NCBI GenBank assembly: GCA_963749415.1
Contig: CAVVMG010000001.1
Span: 868,001-932,000, forward strand
Direction of reading: 5' to 3'
Source of the DNA: JALYNX01 sp963749415
Lineage (GTDB): Bacteria; Actinomycetota; Acidimicrobiia; Spongiisociales; ZC4RG35
Length of the DNA: 64,000 nt
Shown: in pieces, positions 55,739 through 63,491 of the stretch
Layout: every line of letters starts with the position of its first letter
How positions within the stretch are numbered: the first letter of the stretch is position 1
Program-made: the position numbers and the translations under genes
Notes under the pieces: model-generated
What the model saw: only the letters and a program-made list of their open reading frames with translations
Told to the model about the DNA's origin: nothing
Databases searched by the model: none

Positions 55739-55797
55739 TTAAGGACGCGTTAGGAACCGGTCGATAGAAGCGGGGTCGTCCTACCAATGACTCCGTG
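55739..55797 (+). promoter_or_regulatory. kimA promoter: 11-bp direct repeat and shared -10 motif
   Basis: TTAAG-GACGCG-TTAGG (55739-55754, 11-bp period) starts exactly 43 bp before TACCAATGACTCCGTG (55782-55797). The latter matches TATCAATGACTCCGTG upstream of kdp at 15 of 16 positions, again 43 bp from a repeat. TACCAAT is a likely -10, and the repeat sits where an OmpR-family activator would contact polymerase. Confidence 0.6.
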
Positions 55798-55798
55798 G

Positions 55799-55848
55799 GC
55801 GCCGTCCGCCGTGGCGGCGCATTTTCTTGCGGTGCTCCACGTCCGCAA
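55799..55848 (+). promoter_or_regulatory. Structured leader of kimA, terminator-like
   Basis: GCGCC (55799-55803) pairs with GGCGC (55816-55820), or alternatively CCGCC-GT-GGCGG (55806-55817), followed by ATTTTCTT. A second hairpin TTGCGG/CCGCAA (55827-55848) overlaps the T-tract. This looks like an attenuator in the ~90-nt leader. It is too short for a full ydaO c-di-AMP aptamer. Confidence 0.4.
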
Positions 55849-55882
55849 TGACAAAGGACGAGAGTTGAGGGGTCGCCCGTAA

Positions 55883-58168
55883 ATGGGCCTCAAACAGAGG
55901 GTGTTTGGGAGGCCATTCGCCTCACACGAGGAACACCAGCAACTGCTCCCGAGGCGCCTGGCACTCCCGGTCTTCGCCTCCGACCCGCTGTCGTCGGTGG
56001 CCTACGCAACGGAAGAGGCAATGTTGGTGCTCGCCCTGGCGGGGACCGCGGCATTCGCCCTGCTCACCCCGATCTCGGCGGCAATCGCCATCCTGCTCCT
56101 GATCGTCGTCGTCTCCTACCGGCAGACGATCAAGGCCTATCCCGACGGTGGCGGCGCTTTCATCGTTGCCAACGACAACCTGGGCATTCGTACCGGCGCG
56201 GTGGCCGCGGCGGCGCTCCTCATCGACTACGTGCTGACCGTCTCGGTTTCGGTAGCTGCCGGCGTGGCCGCGATCACATCAGCGGCGCCCGGTCTGATCC
56301 CGTGGCGCGTGGAGATCGCCGTTGGCTTCGTCGTCCTCCTCACGGTGGCCAACCTTCGAGGGGTCAAGGAGGCGTCGACTTTGTTCGCAGCTCCCACCTA
56401 CCTGTTCGTGGTCACTGTGGGTGTCATGCTGATCTCGGGTTTGATCCAGTGCGCCGACGGGGTTTGCCCGACCGCGATCTCATCTGGTGCCGAGATCGAG
56501 GCGGAGGTCGGGGCCATCGGCCTATTCCTCGTCCTCAGAGCGTTCGCCTCCGGCTCGACCGCCCTCACCGGTGTCGAGGCGATCGCCAACGGGGTGCAGG
56601 CCTTCCGCGAGCCCAAAGCACGCAACGCAGCCAGCACGCTCGGGGTCATGGGGGCAATCTCGATCACGATGTTCCTCGGGATCTCGGCCCTGGCCCTCCT
56701 CTTCGATGTTCGGATATCCGAGGGCACGATCGACCAGTACGGAACCGTGATCTCTCAGATCGGGAGGGCGGTGTTCGGGGGCGGGATCGGTTTCTACGTC
56801 CTCCAGGTGTTCACCGCCGCCATTCTGATCCTTGCCGCCAACACCGCATATCAGGACTTCCCGCGTCTATCGGCGATCCTCGCCCGTCACAAGCTGATGC
56901 CCCGCCAATATCTGAACCGCGGGGATCGACTCGTGTTCTCCAACGGTGTCATCACGCTGGCCCTGATCGCCGTGGCGCTGCTCATCGTGTTCGACGCCGA
57001 GGTCAGCCGGCTCATCCAGCTCTACGTGATCGGCGTGTTCACCGCCTTCACCCTCAGCCAGTCCGGCATGGTCAAGCACTGGTTGAGGACCAGGGAGACC
57101 GGCTGGCGAAGGTCGGTGGTCATCAACTCGGTGGGCGCGGTCACCACCGGTGTCGTGCTGGTCGTGGTGGCTCTCGTCAAGTTCTCCCATGGGGCCTGGA
57201 TCGTCCTCCTTCTCATTCCGATCCTTGTCCTCCTCATGCTGAGCACCCGTCGCCATTACCTGGGTGTGGCCGCACAGCTGAAACTGCTCTCGGTCGACGC
57301 TGAGCCTCGCCCGACCAGGATCTTGGTCTTGGTCGCCCATCACGACGCGGGGACCGATCGAGCGCTTCGCTACGCCCAGCTGGTGCACGCGGAGAGCGTT
57401 ACCTGCGTCCATGCCGAGGAGCCCCGGTCGGACGATCTCATCTACACGTGGGACGCGGCTCACCCGGGCCATTCACTCGAGGTGATCCCCGGCGAGGACG
57501 AGTCGATTTCACGAAGGGTGGTCGAACGGGTTCGTCGTGAGCGCAACGCCCACCCGGAGGCAGTGATCACGGCAATCCTCGCTGACCGGGTTTCGAGCCG
57601 TTCGATACTGGCCCCTTTCATTCACCGTCACAGTCTCGCCATCAAGTCGCGATTGCTGTTCGAGCCCTATGTGGTGGTGACCGACCTGAACGTGCTCAGA
57701 CGCTCGAGGAGGAGCCTGCTCCCGCAGGTGCCTATCAGCCGCATCGAGCAAGTGGTCCTCATCTCGGACATGACCCGCCCGATCCGGGAGGCCCTCTCCT
57801 ATGCCCAGCGACTGGGGCCGCCTGTCACCGCCGTGCACATCGACGTCGACAGCGAGCAACGGGAGCGTTTGGAAAGGCAGTGGGAAGAGGCCGGCTACGA
57901 GCTCCCGCTGCTCGTGATCCCGAGCGATTACCGGAGCATCGTGGACCCGCTGGTCCGCTATCTACGCGAGCGGCGACGAACGGCCAGCCCGGGAACCCTG
58001 ATCTCCTCGGTGATCCCCGAGTTCGTTGTCCCCGGCCGGGTCACCCAGTTACTCCACAACCAGACGGGCCTGGCCATCAAGGGGCTCCTGGCGTCCGAGC
58101 CGGGGATCGCGGTCACCAGCGTTCCGTTCCATCTCCAGGCCAACGGGGACGATCCGGCAGCTAACTAG
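55883..58168 (+). CDS. kimA: KimA-like potassium importer (APC superfamily)
   Basis: 761-residue transporter. The membrane half closely follows B. subtilis KimA landmarks: SDPLSSVAYATEE, YPDGGGAFIVANDNLG, LIDYVLTVSVSVAAG, FASGSTALTGVEAIANGVQAF and ILAANTAYQDFPRLSAILAR. The cytosolic part is about 150 residues longer than in B. subtilis, with two USP-like stretches (RILVLVAHHDAGTDRALRYA and VVLISDMTRPIREALSYA). The end (LLHNQTGLAIKGLL, VTSVPFHL) is again KimA-like. It imports K+ with protons. It neighbours the kdp operon. Confidence 0.87.
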   Translation: MGLKQRVFGRPFASHEEHQQLLPRRLALPVFASDPLSSVAYATEEAMLVLALAGTAAFALLTPISAAIAILLLIVVVSYRQTIKAYPDGGGAFIVANDNLGIRTGAVAAAALLIDYVLTVSVSVAAGVAAITSAAPGLIPWRVEIAVGFVVLLTVANLRGVKEASTLFAAPTYLFVVTVGVMLISGLIQCADGVCPTAISSGAEIEAEVGAIGLFLVLRAFASGSTALTGVEAIANGVQAFREPKARNAASTLGVMGAISITMFLGISALALLFDVRISEGTIDQYGTVISQIGRAVFGGGIGFYVLQVFTAAILILAANTAYQDFPRLSAILARHKLMPRQYLNRGDRLVFSNGVITLALIAVALLIVFDAEVSRLIQLYVIGVFTAFTLSQSGMVKHWLRTRETGWRRSVVINSVGAVTTGVVLVVVALVKFSHGAWIVLLLIPILVLLMLSTRRHYLGVAAQLKLLSVDAEPRPTRILVLVAHHDAGTDRALRYAQLVHAESVTCVHAEEPRSDDLIYTWDAAHPGHSLEVIPGEDESISRRVVERVRRERNAHPEAVITAILADRVSSRSILAPFIHRHSLAIKSRLLFEPYVVVTDLNVLRRSRRSLLPQVPISRIEQVVLISDMTRPIREALSYAQRLGPPVTAVHIDVDSEQRERLERQWEEAGYELPLLVIPSDYRSIVDPLVRYLRERRRTASPGTLISSVIPEFVVPGRVTQLLHNQTGLAIKGLLASEPGIAVTSVPFHLQANGDDPAAN

Positions 58169-58550
58169 TCGGCGACTCGCCACCGGATCGAAGCCTGAGC
58201 TCTCGCCGGAGGCGCAGCGTCCCCAACTCGCTCGTGGCGATTCCTGTCACGAGCAGCAGGATCGCGGTGATGATGTCGTAGCGGTCGTCGATCACCAGCT
58301 GCAGATAGGGCTCGGTGAAGAAGAAGTCGAAAGACAAGGCGGCCACGATGGCACCCATGATTCCGCCCGCCCTGCCCCCGATGATGGCGACTCCTTGCAC
58401 GCCGAGCAGAAGGATGATCGCCACGTTGGCGGGCCCGAGGAAGTCGCGCAACGGCACCAGGAACATGGCGAAGATCAGCAGCCCTAAGGATCCGAGCGCG
58501 GCTCCGAGCATCGACTGATCGGTGGGGATATCTCTGGGGCTGTTTGCCAT
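58161..58550 (-). CDS. Stand-alone DUF4118 (KdpD sensor-type) membrane protein
   Basis: 129 residues made almost wholly of the four-helix DUF4118 domain found in KdpD, here without kinase or USP parts. Typical pieces are GPANVAIILLLGVQGVAIIGGRAGG and AALSFDFFFTEPYLQLVIDDRYDIITAILLL. It may modulate K+ sensing. It overlaps the kimA end by 8 bp in convergent orientation. TAGCCT lies 9 bases before the ATG. Confidence 0.85.
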   Translation of the reverse strand: MANSPRDIPTDQSMLGAALGSLGLLIFAMFLVPLRDFLGPANVAIILLLGVQGVAIIGGRAGGIMGAIVAALSFDFFFTEPYLQLVIDDRYDIITAILLLVTGIATSELGTLRLRRELRLRSGGESPTS

Positions 58551-58695
58551 TCGGGGCCGAGGCTATTCCCCTGAATCACACTCGGTGCCTCTCGTTATGG
58601 GGACTTAGCGAAGGGTTGCCCCATCTTTACGCGCGGCCGCATGACCGCGTTTTCACCCGATTCTTGGGAGACCGCGCTGCCTCGAAAGCGCTGCG

Positions 58696-58786
58696 CTAAG
58701 GCCGGGTTAAGCCGGGTACGGCGGACCGTAAGAGACCGTCAAGGTGCATACACAAGCTCACGGGGTTGCGTATCAATGACTCCGTG
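58696..58786 (+). promoter_or_regulatory. kdp promoter with two direct-repeat boxes
   Basis: Box A CTAAG-GCCGGG-TTAAG (58696-58711) and box B GTAAG-AGACCG-TCAAG (58728-58743) each have an 11-bp period and lie 32 bp (three helical turns) apart. Box B starts 43 bp before TATCAATGACTCCGTG (58771-58786), as in kimA. Likely KdpE or another OmpR-family target. The 268-bp spacer holds nothing else obvious. Confidence 0.6.
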
Positions 58787-58818
58787 AGACAGACCTATCG
58801 ACGAGGGGAAGCCCGCTG

Positions 58819-58950
58819 ATGGCCGACCTTGCCTTCATCGTCACCATCATCGTGTTCTTTGCTCTGTGTACGGCCTTCATCCGCGGCCTGGACCGCATCG
58901 TGCGCAGCACGGAAGAGGTGGAGTTGAAGCACGAGGAGCCGGCGCAGTGA
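58819..58950 (+). CDS. 43-residue membrane protein leading the kdp operon
   Basis: One N-terminal membrane helix (ADLAFIVTIIVFFALCTAFI) then a charged tail (RGLDRIVRSTEEVELKHEE). Similar tiny unnamed ORFs precede kdpF in other bacteria, from memory. Its stop overlaps the kdpF GTG, so coupling is likely. A role in Kdp assembly or regulation is a guess. Confidence 0.7.
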   Translation: MADLAFIVTIIVFFALCTAFIRGLDRIVRSTEEVELKHEEPAQ

Positions 58951-59036
58951 GCTGGGACAACATCATCGGCCTGGTCCTTGCCGTGCTTCTCGCCGGGTAC
59001 CTCGTGGTGGCCCTGCTCTTCCCAGAGAAGTTCTGA
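58947..59036 (+). CDS. kdpF: K+-transporting ATPase subunit F
   Basis: 29-residue single-helix lipid-like stabiliser of the KdpABC complex. The end LVVALLFPEKF is diagnostic. GTG 58947 overlaps the previous stop and its TGA overlaps the kdpA ATG (TGATG). Confidence 0.93.
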   Translation: MSWDNIIGLVLAVLLAGYLVVALLFPEKF

Positions 59037-60751
59037 TGTCGGCTGCGAGCTGGTTTCAACTCGTCGCATTGATTGCCGTCACCATGGTCGTCGCCGTCCC
59101 CCTCGGGCGCTACATGGCCAGGGTCTACGGCGACTCGGATGGCGCGCCGGGCGACCGCTTCTTCCTGCCCATCGAGCGGTTCATCTATCGCCTGTGCCGG
59201 GTGGATCCAGCGCGAGAGCAGCGGTGGACCACCTATACCTATGCCCTCCTCGGATTCAGCCTGTTCTCGTTCCTCGTGGTCTATGCGCTGCAGCGTTTCC
59301 AGGGGTCTCTGCCGCTCAACCCCACTGAGCTCGAAGGCGTGGTTCCACACCTCTCGTTCAACACCGCGGTGAGCTTCATGACCAACACCAACTGGCAGTC
59401 ATACGGCGGCGAGTCGACCATGAGCCATCTCACCCAGATGACCGGTCTGGCCGTGCAGAACTTCGTGTCGGCAGCAGCCGGCATGGCCACGGTGGCGGCA
59501 CTGATCCGTGGCCTGGCACGGCGCCGGGCGACGACCATCGGGAACTTCTGGGTCGATCTCACCCGGGGCACGCTGCGGATCTTGTTGCCGATGGCCTTCG
59601 TCATGGCTCTGGTGCTGGTGAGCCAGGGTGTGATCCAGAACTTCAACGGATTCACCGAGGTGACCACCGTCGAAGGCGGGTCTCAGTTCATCCCGGGTGG
59701 CCCCGCTGCCAGCCAGATCGCGATCAAGCAATTGGGGACCAATGGCGGCGGGTTCTTCAACATGAACTCGGCACACCCATTCGAGAACACCGGAACCTTC
59801 AACAATTTCCTCGAGACGTGGGCGATCCTGGTCATCCCGTTCGCCTACCCCTTCATGTTCGGCCGCATGGTCAACGACAAACGCCAGGGTCGCGCGGTGT
59901 TCGCCATCATGTTCATCTTCTGGTTGGCCATGTCCCTCTTCGCCATGGGCCTCGAAGTGAATGGCAATCCCCGCCTCGAGGCTCTCGGCGCCGATCAATC
60001 GGTCACCACCGAGCAGTCGGGCGGCAACATGGAGGGCAAGGAGATCCGGTACGGGCCCGCCGCCTCCGGCCTCTGGGCGGCATCCACCACCGGAACCTCC
60101 AATGGCTCCGTCAACTCGATGCACGACAGCTTCACGCCGATGGGCGGTGGCGTGGCCCTGATCCACATGATGCTGGGTGAGGTCAGCCCGGGCGGGGTGG
60201 GGGTGGGCCTCAGCGGGCTTCTCGTCATGGCCATCCTCTCGGTGTTCATCGCCGGGCTCATGGTGGGGCGAACCCCCGAATACCTGGGCAAGAAGATCCA
60301 GGCCGGGGAGATGAAGATGGTGGCGCTCTACGTGCTCGCCATGCCCACGGTGTTGCTCGGGTTCACCGCGGCCTCGATGTTCGTCGACTCGGTCCTCGAC
60401 GTCACGATGTGGAACCCCGGGCCTCACGGTTTCTCCGAGATCCTCTACGCATTCACCTCCGCCTCGAACAACAACGGGTCGGCCTTCGCCGGGATCACCG
60501 CCGCCACACCCTGGATGGACACCACCCTGGGATTGGCGATGCTGGTGGGGCGGTTCTTCCTCATCATCCCGGTCCTTGGAATCGCCGGCTCGCTGGCGCC
60601 CAAGCAGGTGATGCCCGCCACTACGGGGACCTTCCCCACCCACACCCCACTGTTTGTCGGCCTGGTGATCGGGGTGGTCGTGATCGTGGCCGGTCTCACC
60701 TTCTTCCCCGCCCTCGCCCTTGGTCCAATCGTCGAGCAACTCTCTCTGTAG
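59036..60751 (+). CDS. kdpA: K+-transporting ATPase subunit A
   Basis: 571-residue ion-selective subunit related to K+ channels. Pore-type loops are visible: MTNTNWQSYGGES, KQLGTNGGGFFNMNSAHPFENT and ASNNNGSAFAG. Ten or so membrane helices. Full length. Confidence 0.96.
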   Translation: MSAASWFQLVALIAVTMVVAVPLGRYMARVYGDSDGAPGDRFFLPIERFIYRLCRVDPAREQRWTTYTYALLGFSLFSFLVVYALQRFQGSLPLNPTELEGVVPHLSFNTAVSFMTNTNWQSYGGESTMSHLTQMTGLAVQNFVSAAAGMATVAALIRGLARRRATTIGNFWVDLTRGTLRILLPMAFVMALVLVSQGVIQNFNGFTEVTTVEGGSQFIPGGPAASQIAIKQLGTNGGGFFNMNSAHPFENTGTFNNFLETWAILVIPFAYPFMFGRMVNDKRQGRAVFAIMFIFWLAMSLFAMGLEVNGNPRLEALGADQSVTTEQSGGNMEGKEIRYGPAASGLWAASTTGTSNGSVNSMHDSFTPMGGGVALIHMMLGEVSPGGVGVGLSGLLVMAILSVFIAGLMVGRTPEYLGKKIQAGEMKMVALYVLAMPTVLLGFTAASMFVDSVLDVTMWNPGPHGFSEILYAFTSASNNNGSAFAGITAATPWMDTTLGLAMLVGRFFLIIPVLGIAGSLAPKQVMPATTGTFPTHTPLFVGLVIGVVVIVAGLTFFPALALGPIVEQLSL

Positions 60752-60764
60752 GAGCCGGTAAAAG

Positions 60765-62831
60765 ATGCAAGCGCAACCAAGTGGATCCGGTGAAACCGGG
60801 CGTGTCGGACGACGATCGCTGCTCGATACCTCCATCGTCTGGCCCGCGGTGATCGACAGCCTTCGCAAGCTCAACCCGCGGGTCCAGGCGCGAAACCCGG
60901 TGATGTTCGTGGTGCTCGTGGGCAGCGTCCTGACCACGTTCCTCTTCTTCCGCGATCTGGGCACCGCGACATCCGCGGAGAACGTGTTCGCCGGCTTGAT
61001 CGCCGCCTGGCTGTGGTTCACAGTCCTCTTTGCCAATTTCGCCGAGGCGATGGCGGAAGGCAGGGGCAAGGCGCAGGCGGCGTCCCTACGGCAGACACGG
61101 GCCACGACAATGGCCAACCGTCGAACGCGAGACGGGTCGGTAGAGGAGGTGCCCTCCTCGCAGCTGACGGTCGACGATGTCGTGATCGTCATCGCCGGGG
61201 AGATCATCCCTTCCGACGGGGAGATCATGGAGGGCATTGCCTCGGTGGACGAGTCCGCGATCACCGGCGAGTCGGCGCCGGTGATCCGCGAGGCGGGCGG
61301 TGACCGATCGGCGGTGACCGGTGGGACGAGAGTCCTCTCCGACCGGATCGTGATTCGGATCACGGCACGCGCCGGTGAGACCTTCTTGGACCGGATGATC
61401 GCCCTGGTGGAAGGGGCGAATCGCCAAAAGACTCCCAACGAGATTGCGCTCAACACCCTGCTCGCGGTGTTGACGATCATCTTCCTGCTGGCCACAGTGA
61501 CCTTGCAGCCCTTCGCCATGTACGCCGACGCCGAGCAGAGCGTGATCGTGCTGGTCGCCCTGCTCGTGTGCCTCATCCCGACCACGATCGGAGCCTTGCT
61601 CTCTGCGATCGGCATCGCCGGGATGGACCGCCTCGTCCAGCACAACGTCCTTGCCATGTCGGGCCGGGCCGTCGAGGCTGCCGGCGACTGCTCGACTCTC
61701 CTCCTCGACAAGACGGGCACGATCACTCTCGGCAACCGCCAGGCGGCTCAGTTCCTCCCCCTTGCCGGCATCACCGAAGAGCGCCTCGCGGCAGCGGCCC
61801 AGCTTGCCAGCCTTTCTGATGACACACCGGAGGGGCGGTCGATCGTCGTGCTTGCGAAGCAGCGGTTCGAGATCCGGGAACGTGACCTGTCCCATGCCCA
61901 ACTCGTCCCTTTCAGCGCCCAGACCAGGATGAGCGGCGTCGATCTCAACGGCCACTCGGTTCGCAAGGGAGCGGGGGACGCGGTCAAGAACTGGGTGGTC
62001 GGGCTCGGCGGCACCATTCCCGAGGGGCTCAACCAGTTGATCGAAGGCGTCGCCACCTCGGGCGGGACCCCGCTGGTGGTTGCCGAGGGCACGGATGTTC
62101 TCGGAGTCATCCACCTAAAGGACGTCGTCAAGGAAGGGATCCGGAATCGTTTCGATCAGCTGCGACAGATGGGGATCCGCACCGTGATGATCACCGGGGA
62201 CAACCCACTCACCGCCCAGGCGATAGCGACCGAGGCCGGAGTCGACGACTTCCTGGCCGAGGCGACTCCCGAGGAGAAGATGGCCCTCATTCGCCGGGAG
62301 CAGTCCGGAGGACGGTTGGTCGCCATGACCGGGGACGGGACCAACGACGCCCCGGCGCTGGCTCAGGCTGATGTCGGGGTGTCGATGAACACCGGCACTC
62401 AGGCTGCCAAGGAAGCCGGCAACATGGTCGATCTCGACTCGAACCCAACGAAGTTGATCGAGATCGTGGAGATCGGGAAACAACTCCTCATCACCCGGGG
62501 AGCACTCACCACTTTCTCCATCGCCAACGACGTGGCCAAGTACTTCGCAATCATCCCTGCCATGTTCGTCGGGGTGCTCCCGGTGCTCGATGAGCTCAAC
62601 GTGATGGGCCTGGCCACACACAGGACCGCGATCCTCTCCGCCGTCATCTTCAACGCCCTGATCATCATCGCTCTGATCCCTCTCGCCTTGCGCGGGGTGA
62701 AGTTCCGGGCGCAGGCCGCGTCCACGATGCTGCGCCGCAACCTGTTGATCTACGGCCTCGGCGGGATCGTCGCCCCTTTCATCGGGATCAAGGCCATCGA
62801 CCTCCTCATCACTGCGCTTGGAGTCTCCTGA
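60765..62831 (+). CDS. kdpB: K+-transporting ATPase subunit B (P-type ATPase)
   Basis: 688-residue P-type ATPase. Phosphorylation Asp in LLLDKTGTITLGNR near residue 315; TGES loop (AITGESAPV) with the Ser whose phosphorylation inhibits Kdp in E. coli; hinge MTGDGTNDAPALAQADVG. GGAG lies upstream of ATG 60765. The kdpC ATG overlaps its stop. Confidence 0.96.
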   Translation: MQAQPSGSGETGRVGRRSLLDTSIVWPAVIDSLRKLNPRVQARNPVMFVVLVGSVLTTFLFFRDLGTATSAENVFAGLIAAWLWFTVLFANFAEAMAEGRGKAQAASLRQTRATTMANRRTRDGSVEEVPSSQLTVDDVVIVIAGEIIPSDGEIMEGIASVDESAITGESAPVIREAGGDRSAVTGGTRVLSDRIVIRITARAGETFLDRMIALVEGANRQKTPNEIALNTLLAVLTIIFLLATVTLQPFAMYADAEQSVIVLVALLVCLIPTTIGALLSAIGIAGMDRLVQHNVLAMSGRAVEAAGDCSTLLLDKTGTITLGNRQAAQFLPLAGITEERLAAAAQLASLSDDTPEGRSIVVLAKQRFEIRERDLSHAQLVPFSAQTRMSGVDLNGHSVRKGAGDAVKNWVVGLGGTIPEGLNQLIEGVATSGGTPLVVAEGTDVLGVIHLKDVVKEGIRNRFDQLRQMGIRTVMITGDNPLTAQAIATEAGVDDFLAEATPEEKMALIRREQSGGRLVAMTGDGTNDAPALAQADVGVSMNTGTQAAKEAGNMVDLDSNPTKLIEIVEIGKQLLITRGALTTFSIANDVAKYFAIIPAMFVGVLPVLDELNVMGLATHRTAILSAVIFNALIIIALIPLALRGVKFRAQAASTMLRRNLLIYGLGGIVAPFIGIKAIDLLITALGVS

Positions 62832-63452
62832 TGCTGCGTCAACTGCGCTCTGCCTTCATCATGGTCGTCATCTTCACGGTCCTCACCGGTGTCGCCTATC
62901 CGCTCCTGGTGACCGGTATCGCCCAGGCCGGGTTCGGGGAAAAGGCCGACGGGTCACTCGTGGAGAGCAATGGCGAGGTGGTCGGCTCTCGTTGGATCGG
63001 CCAGACCTTCAGCGGGGGCGAGTACTTCCATCCCCGGCCCTCGGCCACCGGGTACTCCCCGGGCCCCGACTATGCGTTCGGATCGAACTACGGGCCCACC
63101 AACGAGGTTTGGCTCCTCGGTGAGGACGATCCGGAGAACGCGCGACCTCGACGAGTCGGTGACCACGGGCGTCGACGACCTGATTCGCATCTATCGGGAG
63201 GAGAACGGCCTCGCCTCCGTCACGCCGGTCCCGGTGGACGCAGTCACCGGCTCGGGGAGCAGCCTCGATCCCCATATCTCGATCGCCAACGCCAGACTGC
63301 AGGCGCCACGGGTGGCCGCGGCCCGGGGGCTCGACGAAGCGGTCGTCCTGGACTTGATCGAAGAGCACACCGAGGGCCGGGATCTCGGCTTCCTCGGTGA
63401 GCCCGGTGTGAACGTGCTGCTGCTCAATCTCGCCCTGGACGGGGCGGAATGA
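62831..63452 (+). pseudogene. kdpC: K+-transporting ATPase subunit C, frameshifted
   Basis: About 206 residues when corrected. One N-terminal membrane helix (FIMVVIFTVLTGVAYPLLVTG), then GSRWIGQTFSGGEYFHPRPSAT and DPHISIANARLQAPRVAAARGL, all KdpC landmarks. One extra base near 63139 shifts ...EDDPEN away from RDLDESVTTGVDDLI. Either assembly error or a non-functional Kdp complex. Confidence 0.88.
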
Positions 63453-63491
63453 GCGGCGCGGCGCACTCGCCGTCGGTCGCATTAACTTGAC

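Noticed and set aside
55739..55882. ydaO c-di-AMP riboswitch before kimA
   Set aside because: The leader is too short and the conserved ydaO core is not seen; only a terminator-like hairpin is supported.
59399..61735. 778-codon minus-strand frame opposite kdpA/kdpB
   Set aside because: Shadow of the Kdp genes; no recognisable domain.
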